DNA of 10,783 bases from Flavobacteriales bacterium (lineage in GTDB: Bacteria; Bacteroidota; Bacteroidia; Flavobacteriales_F; PHOS-HE28), in NCBI GenBank assembly GCA_016718655.1, contig JADKCV010000059.1, forward strand, positions 1 to 10,783, written 5' to 3'. This document shows, piece after piece, positions 1 to 8,500 of the stretch. The position numbers and the translations under genes are program-made. Each line of letters starts with the position of its first letter. Within the stretch, counting starts at the first letter, position 1. A model generated the notes under the pieces. It was given only the letters and a program-made list of their open reading frames with translations, was not told the DNA's origin and made no database searches.

Positions 1-1860
1 CAGTGTTTGGTAATGAGCCTTCGCAATACCCAAGCCTATGACGCTGGCGTCGAGACGGCGAAAGCGGCTGAAGGTCCATGGACGGTCGGCATGGCTATGG
101 CGCGAATTGGCAAACATGCTCGTCAAACATGATCGGCTTGATGAAGCGCTGAAAGCCTTGGACCAAGCAAAGCGGATAGAGCCGGGATCCGAGTGGCTTT
201 GGCGTTATCTGGCCCAACTGCACAAGGCACGGAAACAGCCAATACTCGAAGCAGAAGCCTTGGAAGAGTTGGTTGAACTAGAAAGGGCAAGTGCGGCAGA
301 CCTCAACAGGCTTGGCATCATACACCATGACAACAAGAACTACAGCAAGGCGCTAGAATTCTACCGCGCTTCAGCAGTTATGGAAGACTGGACCGCACCC
401 CACTTCAATATGGGATTGGTCTGTAACGACCCCGAGGTTTCCCAGGACGCTGATGCGGCGGATGCTTACCGCCGAGCGCTTCTGATAGACGCCACATACC
501 AAAAGGCCAATGCAGAACTGGAAACCACGAAAGCCAAACTCATCCCCTTGGCGGTTCAAGCGCGAAGCCAAGCTGAGGGACTAGTCCGCAAAGAAGATCG
601 CTATCAGCACTACCTCAATCCCTTTGATGTCCTGCAACTCGAACCTGAGGACGACTACGATAGCGTTGACCCCAAGGCATCCAACGTGCGAAGAAGAAAC
701 TGCTACAAGAGCTTGAACTGAACGAGGGGAAAGTTGGCTGGCTCGATGATCGGACTGCTGGATAAGTCAAGGGCCCTCATGATAGACGACGAACTACTGG
801 ACGAACGAAGCGCACATACCATCTGACCGTTGCCCGCAACAAACGCCTTTCCCGCTTCCTAACGCATGGGGATGTTGGCCACTTCCTCTACGCCGATGAC
901 TATTTCCCCGTTGACGCTAGCGCTATTGGATGAGGATGAGGGGTTCCGCGCCTTTCTGAGCAAGCCGTTCGCCGCACAGTACAATGCGCTGCTCACACGG
1001 GCAATTGACAAGCGTGCAATGGCAGTTGTTGAAGTTCTGTTCGATGGGCGCCGCTGGGTTGAGGTCGAAGACTTGGACAAATGCCTCACGGGTGCATACA
1101 AACGTGCGGGGCAGTTGGTCGAGATCATGAAGCAGTTGGCGTATGAAAGCGATAGTCGGTTGGTGGAGCTTGCCCGAAGTTCAGAATGCTCTATCAGTGC
1201 AGACATTCCTGCGTTGCTCAATCTGCTGCCCGTTCAGTTTCGTGGTCACCAAACACAAGTGGTCGGTGCGCTGAGATCGATGGCGATCAACTGCCACAAT
1301 GCGCATCAGCAGACTGAAATGTCACGGGGCATACTTCTACTGTGCAAGCAGTTCCACTTCAAGAAGTCCGGAGTTGAACGAGCAACTCAAGAAGGACTAC
1401 GACAAGACGCCGAATTGATTGCATACAACGAGAAGTACAAGGACTTCCTCACCTGCTTCTTTTGTGGAAGCGCCCCCACGACGAATCCACCGGGATCGAA
1501 GACGATTCACGGCGATCCAAGCGTAATTTGCTCGCGGGGCAATTGAATTCTCATACACCGATGTCACGCTCCCCCGGTGCGAGATATGCAATCGGGTACA
1601 TGCAGGGAACGAGATACGAAGTACTCTACGGCGTTGGTGGGCTCGTGGTCGGCCTTGCCGATCGGAACGCTGCGGACGGTCATTTCATTCTGGGAGCTAT
1701 CATTGGTGGAATTGTCGGGTTTGTCGGCGGCGTCATCAAGGCTATCAGCTTCTACAAAGCGGAAGGGATCAAGGACGCGACGGATAGCACCTTGGCTCAG
1801 CATCCGTTACTTGCACAACGATTCAAAGAGGGCTGGTCATTCACCAAGCCTACTGCCTAG
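1..1860 (+). CDS. TPR / J-like / zinc-ribbon / membrane co-chaperone, 5' partial, frameshifted
   Basis: I read one long protein across several frameshifts. Four TPR-like helix pairs occupy about 65-570. A J-like segment begins with NPFDVLQLEP (about 615-645), continues with a Lys-rich helix IQRAKKKLLQELEL (679-720) and runs on to about 900; no HPD tripeptide is visible. An uncharacterised helical region with LLDEDEGFRAFLSKPF follows (about 918-1440). Then comes a split zinc ribbon, CFFC (1454-1465) and CEIC..H (1578-1601), and a Gly-rich membrane segment GAIIGGIVGFVGGVI (about 1690-1740) before the stop at 1858-1860. Frame changes lie near 65, 677, 758, 814, 915, 1364, 1410, 1466, 1530 and 1620. 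The first bases read as a TPR-like helix in frame 1 without a start, so the gene probably begins left of the window; an ATG at 38 is the alternative start. Standing before a GrpE-like and an Hsp70 gene, it is probably their membrane-anchored partner. The J-like assignment is inference. Confidence 0.65.
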
Positions 1861-1878
1861 CACAACCAACCACAGAGA

Positions 1879-2231
1879 ATGGACGTCGATCGTCGACACT
1901 CAGAAGGCACTGCTCTCCGCTCTTTCCCAACTTTATGACCTAGAGCAAAAGATGTTGAAGCGGGACGACCTGACTTCCCTGCACCGGAATGTTGGGAAAA
2001 TGAAGGATGCGTTCGAGGAACTCGGCTACCGAATCGAGGACCCGCAAGGACAGAGCTACAATGAGACACGAGTGGACTTGGAAGCGTCTATCGCTGGAAG
2101 TGGCACGGAGGACCTTGTGGTTACCGAAGTGATCAGCCTATCATTCGCTATGTCATGCGAGACAGCCAGGCGAGTACACCAAAGTCATTCAACGCGGAGT
2201 GGTCGTTGTCGAGACACGCATCAAGAATTGA
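1879..2231 (+). CDS. Short GrpE-like nucleotide-exchange factor, frameshifted
   Basis: About 117 codons, against roughly 170-200 for typical GrpE. After the ATG at 1879 the frame changes within about 20 bases. It then reads a helical stretch ending NVGKMKDAFEELGYRIEDP, followed by a beta-rich half with GTEDLVVTEVISPIIRYV and EYTKVIQRGVVVVETRIKN up to TGA at 2229-2231. The order helix, then Gly-Tyr/Val and Asp-Pro, then a small beta domain ending in a valine run resembles the C-terminal half of GrpE (family pattern from memory). Frame changes are near 1893, 2136 and 2170. It starts 18 bases after the co-chaperone stop, and the Hsp70 ATG follows its stop by 5 bases, so cotranslation with Hsp70 is likely. 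The long dimerising N-terminal helix of GrpE appears shortened or missing. The assignment rests on the weak pattern plus position; another small Hsp70 regulator is possible. Confidence 0.58.
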
Positions 2232-2236
2232 GAACC

Positions 2237-4613
2237 ATGAGCAAGACGATCAACTTCGGCATCGACTTGGGCACAACGAACTCGTTGATTGCCAAGTTCA
2301 ACAAAGGGACTGTGGAGGTGTACAAGAACCCGGTCGGGTTCAAGGAGACACTGCCATCGTTGTAGGGTTCAGGAACGACCGTATTCTGATAGGAGAGACA
2401 ATGTGTACCTGGAAAGGACCCGAAGAATGTCATTGGCTCCTTCAAAAGGAAGATGGGCACTTCGGAGAGCTTCAAGATTAAGTCGATCGACCAGTCGCAG
2501 ACGCCGATAGACCTCTCCGCATTGGTGCTCAAAGAACTTAAGACGTTCATCCACACGGGCGAAACCCCGGAAGCCGTAGTCATCACCATCCCGGCATCAT
2601 TTGATATGGTGCAATCCAACGCCACTAAGGAAGCCGGTCACCAGGCAGGCTTCAAACAAGTGGTGCTCCTTCAAGAACCTATTGCCGCAAGTCTGGCCTA
2701 TGCGAACAAGACCACTGGAAATGAGCTGAACAACAGCCAATGGATCGTCTATGACCTCGGTGGTGGCACGTTCGACGTCGCACTTGTGCGCATCGCGGAA
2801 GGTGAACTAAAAGTCATCGACCATGAAGGAGACAACTTCCTCGGTGGCTCTGACTTTGATGCTTTGATCGTCGAGCGCATCATTATTCCTGCGCTGGAAA
2901 AACGCGGTCGTTTTGACCTGCTCAATCAACTCAAAAGTGCGTCCGGGCGGCTGAACAAGAAATGGCCCGTCCTGCTCTATGCTGCTGAGAACGCCAAGAA
3001 GGTCCTGTCCATGTGGATGCAACAGCGGAAATGCTCAGGACCATCCTCACCAGGAACTCACTCCAGCCAAACGACCTCAAGTTCGTTCTGATGGTTGGCG
3101 GATCCACATACATCCCGCTGGTCCGAAACAGGATCAAGGAGCTTTTGGGCATTCCGGTGAACACGGACATCGACCCAACGAACGCAGTTGTGATCGGTGC
3201 CGCGTACTACGCGGGGAACAAGCCATTGGAACTTACGGAGTCCGCAACCCGGGCCACGCCCCAGAGCCAGTTGAAGTTGAAGTTCTCATACAACAAGGCC
3301 TCACAAGAAACCGAAGAGATGTTTTCTGCTAAGGTGGACGGCGATGTCGCCGGACTATCCTATCGGATTGTCAGAGACGATGGTGGCTATGATAGCGGGC
3401 TGAAGAAGCTCACTCCGCGCATTTCGGAAGACTTGCCGCTCCACCCGGATACCTACAACTGCTTTACACTCAAGATTCTCGACGAGCACAATGACAAGGT
3501 GCCGGTCGTGAACGAGCCGATCCAGATCGCCCAAGGCAAGTACAGTGTTGCTGGGCAGATGCTTCGGACGACCTCAGCTTGGTAAAGGACAATCTCCAGA
3601 TGGCGATACCAAACTCGATCGGTTTGCCAGGAACACGGTCCTTCCAGCAAAGAAGAAGATGACTGTTCGAGGTGAGCAAGACGCTAATGCACGGAACCGA
3701 GGATGAGATCCGGATCATGGTTGTCGAAGGTCCCTCATCGAACCATCCCTCCTCAAACAAGTCCGTTGTCGTGCTGCCTGTCAGCGCAAAGAGCCTAAAG
3801 CGTGACCTCCTTGCGTGGTACAGAGATCGACCTGACTTTCGAGGTCTCCGGAATCGCGACTCTCACGGTGCACGCTTATATCAATCCTCCGGACCGGAGT
3901 TTTCAGTTGATTCCTCACTCCAATTCAGACAAGTTGACGCCAAGGCATTGGCCGAGGAGATCGGTATGCTAGAGGAGAAGATCGAGCAAGAGAAGGCCGA
4001 AGCACTGGAGCATGAGAACTACGAAGTTGTAGATGTGCTGACGAAACTGAGCGGCCCAGTCCAAGAACTTCAAGGCGAAGCCGTGCTTCTCTCGATCGAT
4101 GATGTGACGGACAACAAATACAAGCTCGAAGATCGCAAGCGTAGGATTGCAGAGGAATTACATCAAGCCACATCGACAAAGCGCATCGAGAGGCTCCGCG
4201 CGGAGTATGTTGAGGTCCGTGACGGCGTTAGCGAGATCGTTAAGGAAAGTGGAAACGACATCGAGAAGCGGCAGTTGCAGGAAATCATCAGCCATGAGCA
4301 TGTGTTCATCAACACGAACAGCGCTCAGAGAATGGACGAGCACATCTCGAAGCTGCGCGGGTTGCAGTTCCAGATCCTCATGCGATCTCCTGACTTTCTC
4401 ACCGGCTGGTTCCGGAGTCTGGTGACGAAGCGGGAGACTTTCAACGACCAAGTACAAGCCAAGAATCTGATAGAGGCCGGGAAGCAGCACATCGAAGGCG
4501 AAGATTTCGACCGCTTGCTTGAGGTGAATCGACGGCTCTTCAGCTTGCTACCCGAACGGGAGCAAGAATCGAGACATGCGCCACTTTACAGGGATCAGCT
4601 GACCTGCGTCTGA
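2237..4613 (+). CDS. Hsp70-family chaperone with long helical C-terminus, frameshifted, internal loss
   Basis: An ATP-driven cytosolic chaperone of the Hsp70/DnaK family. The ATPase domain shows phosphate loop 1 GIDLGTTNS (2255-2281), VITIPASFD, LLQEPIAASLAYA, phosphate loop 2 YDLGGGTFDVALV (about 2749-2787) and the adenosine loop LMVGGSTYIP (about 3088-3117). A diverged beta substrate-binding domain follows: NTVLPAKKKMTVEVSKTL, KSLKRDLL and GTEIDLTFEVS (about 3626-3850). About 230 charged helical or coiled-coil codons run to TGA at 4611-4613. The expected length is roughly 830 residues, longer than DnaK (about 640), so this is an accessory Hsp70, not the housekeeping one. Frame changes lie near 2358, 2397, 2415, 3565, 3598, 3667, 3812 and 3888. 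Near 3010 the frame changes and about 37 residues expected from DnaK alignment are absent between AENAKKVLS and DATAEMLRTIL. The ATG at 2237 is 5 bases after the GrpE-like stop and begins MSKTINFGID. Confidence 0.93.
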
Positions 4614-5167
4614 TGAAAGCCCTATCGAACGTCCATAAGGTCATCGTAGCGATAATCTGCCTTTCGCTGGCGCACGCAGGCAGCGCACAATCGTACTTGG
4701 GCCAAACGACCAAGCAAGTGAACCTCCGCGAAGGCCCAGGAACGGATTATCAAGTGCTGAGATCACTTCCACAAGGAAGCCAGTTGTTCGTGGTTGTTGA
4801 CCAAACTGAAAATGACTTCTACCCCGTAGTGGACATTGGATCCAACGTTGAGGGTTACGTGCATCGATCCTTCGTCAAGCTCATCAGGATCCTTGAAGAA
4901 AACCGAGAAGGAGTTTTTACGCCAACCGGTAAGACCAGTAGCAACCTGGCCGAACTGGAGATCTACAATCGAACTGAACTGATCCTCACTCTGAAGATGG
5001 ATGAGCAGACATACACGTTCAGACCGCATGAACGGACAACCTTGAAGGTTCAACCGAGGAGATACAGCTATCGCGCCTCCGCTCCGGGTGTACTTCCTGA
5101 CTTTGGCAGCGAGTCGATTGATTCCGGGACTGCCTACTCTTGGGAGTTCTACATCGTTACCCGATGA
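4613..5167 (+). CDS. Secreted/periplasmic bacterial SH3-domain protein
   Basis: An intact 184-codon frame whose ATG shares one base with the Hsp70 TGA (TGATG), indicating translational coupling. Residues 1-26 are a signal peptide: a basic start, the hydrophobic core VIVAIICLSLA, and a probable cut after GSAQ. Residues about 30-90 form a bacterial SH3 (SH3b) domain with the classic QVNLREGPGTDYQVLRSLPQG, and later VEGYVHRSFVKLI. Such domains commonly bind peptidoglycan or proteins in the envelope. The remaining ~85 residues look beta-rich (LAELEIYNRTELILTLKMD, RYSYRASAPG) and I do not recognise them. No anchor is visible after the signal peptide, so the mature protein should be soluble in the periplasm or outside. 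Its presence in a chaperone operon suggests the cassette acts at or across the envelope (inference). Confidence 0.86.
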   Translation: MKALSNVHKVIVAIICLSLAHAGSAQSYLGQTTKQVNLREGPGTDYQVLRSLPQGSQLFVVVDQTENDFYPVVDIGSNVEGYVHRSFVKLIRILEENREGVFTPTGKTSSNLAELEIYNRTELILTLKMDEQTYTFRPHERTTLKVQPRRYSYRASAPGVLPDFGSESIDSGTAYSWEFYIVTR

Positions 5168-5463
5168 CCAAGATCTTGAGCGTTGTCCTCGCTGGTCTTC
5201 TCCTTACATGCCTTGTGGACATGCCTTACGGCTACTACCAGTTTGTTCGATTCGCAGGCCTTGTTGGGTTCGCAGTCTTGGCGTACGACTCGTTCAAACG
5301 TCAAGAATAGAGGATGGCGATCGTGCATGTTTGCCTTGCCTTGTTGTTTCAGCCGTTCGTCAAGGTGGCCTTGGGCCGCACAGTTTGGAACATAGTGGAT
5401 GTTGTCGTAGCGATATTCTTGCTGGCATCCGTGTTCCTCAATCGGAAACGGAACTCCGCGTGA
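5164..5463 (+). CDS. Small four-helix membrane protein, DUF6804-like, with one in-frame amber stop
   Basis: The ATG at 5164 overlaps the SH3 gene stop as ATGA. The first 48 codons read a hydrophobic start (KILSVVLAGLLLTCLVDM), then PYGYYQFVRFAGLVGFAVLAYDSFKR. TAG follows at 5308-5310. The same frame then continues without a break for 50 codons: RMAIVHVCLALLFQPFVK, LGRTVWNIVDVVVAIFLLAS, VFLNRKRNSA, ending at TGA 5461-5463. The two halves together give four membrane helices with the YGYYQFVR and (F/L)FQPF..K..LGR..W...D patterns I remember from the small DUF6804 membrane family, so I annotate a single gene of about 99 codons. A CAG (Gln) to TAG change would explain the stop; a real nonsense mutation or a base-call error are both possible. 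It is last in the operon. Function unknown. Confidence 0.68.
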
Positions 5464-5558
5464 GCGATTGAAGCGGGTACCCCGCAGCGACGAAGGAGCG
5501 AGGAGTACGAGCGGAAAGCGCGACGGTGAGGCTTTGCGAACCGGCACGCCCTAATGAC
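5464..5558. other. Convergent intergenic spacer with purine-rich, repeat-like segment
   Basis: The only spacer between the plus-strand chaperone operon and minus-strand icmF. It holds a GCGGG-TAC-CCCGC hairpin (5473-5485) and a second weak pairing AAAGC/GCTTT (5515-5519 with 5531-5535). Neither is followed by a T tract, so a terminator cannot be asserted. The GA-rich stretch at about 5486-5520 resembles an intergenic repeat I remember from other Bacteroidota genomes; this is memory only. Confidence 0.3.
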
Positions 5559-8500
5559 CTACATATTCCTTCTGTACTGCCCCCCCACCTCGAACATCGC
5601 CGCCGTAAGCTGCCCCAGCGAGCAATACTTCGTCGCCTCCATCAACACCTCGAACATATTCTCGTTCTTGATCGCGGCCTCTTGGAGTTTCCGCAGTGCC
5701 GCCTTGCCTTCTTCGGCGTAGGCCTGCTGCACATTCTCCACGGTGCGGATCTGCGCTTCCTTCTCTTCCTCGGTGGCGCGGATCACTTCCTTGGGCAATA
5801 CCGTGGGTGAGCCCTTGCTGCTGAGGAAGGTGTTGACCCCGATGATCGGGTATTCGCCGGTGTGCTTCAGCGTTTCGTAGTAGAGGCTTTCCTCCTGGAT
5901 GCGGCTGCGCTGGTACATGGTCTCCATGGCGCCCAGCACGCCGCCGCGTTCGGTGATGCGGTCGAACTCGCTGAGCACGGCCTCTTCCACCAGGTCGGTG
6001 AGCTCTTCGATGATGAAGCTGCCCTGCAGCGGGTTCTCGTTCTTGGCCAGGCCGAGCTCCTTGTTGATGATGAGCTGGATGGCCATGGCGCGGCGCACGC
6101 TTTCCTCGGTGGGCGTGGTGATGGCCTCGTCGTAGGCGTTGGTGTGGAGGCTGTTGCAGTTGTCGTAGATGGCGTAGAGCGCCTGCAACGTGGTGCGGAT
6201 GTCGTTGAAGTCGATCTCCTGCGCGTGGAGGCTGCGGCCGCTGGTCTGGATGTGGTACTTGAGCATCTGGCTGCGCTCGTCGGCGCCGTAGCGGTGCTTG
6301 AGCGCCTTGGCCCAGAGGCGGCGCGCCACGCGGCCCATCACGGCGTACTCGGGGTCCATGCCGTTGCTGAAGAAGAAGCTCAGGTTGGGCGCGAAGGCGT
6401 TGATGTCCATGCCCCGGCTGAGGTAGTACTCCACGTAGGTGAAGCCGTTGGCCAGCGTGAAGGCGAGCTGCGAGATGGGGTTGGCGCCGGCCTCCGCGAT
6501 GTGGTAGCCGCTGATGCTGACGCTGTAGAAGTTGCGGACCTTCTGGTCGATGAAGTACTGCTGCACATCGCCCATCAAGCGCAGCGCGAACTCGGTGCTG
6601 AAGATGCAGGTGTTCTGCGCCTGGTCCTCCTTGAGGATGTCGGCCTGCACGGTGCCGCGGACCTGCGCGAGGGTGTCGGCTTTGATCTTGGCGTAGACGT
6701 CGGGGGGTAATACTTGGTCGCCGGTGATGCCGAGCAGGAGCAGGCCGAGGCCGTTGTTGCCTTGGGGATTCGCCTCTGGCCGAGGAAGCTGCAGCCGTGG
6801 CCTCAGGCTGTCCCTTGGGGAGCTCGTGGCCCGTGGCTGCCGGCGGCCAGCGCTCCGCGATCTTCTTTCTCGACCTCCCTTCTCAGCTTGTTCTCGCGGA
6901 TGTACTTCTCGCAGTTCTGGTCGATGGCCGCGTTCATGAAGAAGCCGAGCAGCATCGGCGCGGGACCGTTGATGGTCATGCTCACGCTGGTGGTGGGCGC
7001 TGACAGGTCGAAGCCGCTGTAGAGCTTCTTGGCATCGTCGAGGCAGCAGATGCTCACGCCGCTGTTGCCCACCTTGCCGTAGATGTCCGGGCGACGACCG
7101 GGATGCGTGGCCGTAGAGCGTCACGCTGTCGAACGCGGTGCTGAGGCGCTTGGCAGGCAGGCCCTGGCTCACGTAGTGGAAGCGCTTGTTGGTGCGCTCC
7201 GGTCCGCCCTCGCCGGCGAACATGCGCGCGGGATCCTCGCCGGTGCGTTTGAAGGGATAGATGCCCGCGGTGTAAGGGAAGAAGCCGGGCGTGTTCTCCT
7301 GCATGGCCCAGCGCACCTTGTCGCCCCAGCTGCGGAACTTCGGCAGCGCCACTTTCGGGATCTTCAGGTGAGAGAGGCTCTCCGTGTGGTTGGGCACCTT
7401 GATCTCCTTGCCGCGGACGTGGTAGGTGTAGAATTCGCCGCTGTAGCGTGCTTCTTCAGCCTTCCAGCCGGTGAGCATGGACCAGAGGTGGGGGTCGAGG
7501 TCCTTTTCTGAGCTCTTCGAACTTTCCTTGCAGGGCCTCAGGGAGCCTCGAGGCCATCGGCGGGCGCTTCCGTCGGCTGCGGCTCGGGCTCGACAGCTAT
7601 TCAAGAAGATCCGGCCGCCGAAGGTCAGCACCGCCGGATACAACCCATACAGCTTGTCCGCGATGTCCGCCTGCTTCGCCCCTGGCATCGTAGCGGCGAT
7701 TGTTCTCGCTGATCTCGCTCAAGTAGCTGCTCTTCGCGGGCGGGATGATCCACACCTTCTCGCTCATCTCGTCGTGCGCGTGGAAGGTGCTGTGGAAGTC
7801 GACGCCGGTCTTCTTCTTGATCGTCTCCATCAACCGCACGTACAGGTTGTTGGTGCCGGGATCGTTGAACTGGCTGGCGATGGTTCCGACAACAGGGAGC
7901 GTGTCATCGTCGGCGTCCCACAGCTGGTGGTTGCGCTTGTACTGCTTCTTCACATCGCGCACGGCATCGAGGGCGCCGCGCTTGTCGAACTTGTTGATGG
8001 CCACCACGTCGGCGAAATCGAGCATGTCGATCTTCTCCAACTGCGTGGCCGCACCGAACTCCGGCGTCATGATGTAGAGCGAAACATCGCTGTGGTCCAG
8101 GATCTCCGTATCGCTCTGGCCGATGCCGCTCGTCTCCAGGATGATCAGGTCGAAGCCTGCGGCCTTCAACACGTCCACGGCCTCCTTCACGTGCTTGCTC
8201 AGCGCGAGGTTGCTCTGGCGCGTGGCCAGTGAACGCATGTACACGCGCTCGCCGCGGATGCTGTTCATGCGGATGCGGTCGCCCAGCAGCGCGCCGCCGG
8301 TCTTGCGCTTGCTCGGGTCCACGCTGATAACGCCAATGGTCTTCGTGGGCTGGTCGAGAATGAAGCGGCGGATCAACTGATCCACCATGCTGCTCTTGCC
8401 CGCACCGCCCGTGCCCGTGATGCCGAGCACCGGGGCCTTGCTCGCTTCGGCCTTCTTGTGGATCTCGTCGGCGATCTTGGCGAACACGTCAGGATGGTTC

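Noticed and set aside
1577..2365. One 262-codon protein joining the membrane region, GrpE-like part and Hsp70 start
   Set aside because: It is a chance run of one frame through three genes; each gene's conserved sequence leaves this frame.
2237..4613. Several short Hsp70 fragments or a degraded pseudogene array
   Set aside because: Pieces follow each other in the exact Hsp70 order without duplication; one frameshifted gene explains them.
5473..5535. Rho-independent terminator for the convergent genes
   Set aside because: The hairpins are short and no T tract follows on either strand.
5862..6710. Open frame of 282 codons on the plus strand opposite icmF
   Set aside because: Ala/Val/Leu/Glu-rich shadow of a GC-rich gene; the opposite strand carries conserved IcmF mutase sequence.
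7083..8232. Plus-strand open frames of 142 and 253 codons
   Set aside because: They are antisense to the conserved IcmF mutase and GTPase regions and have no recognisable motifs.
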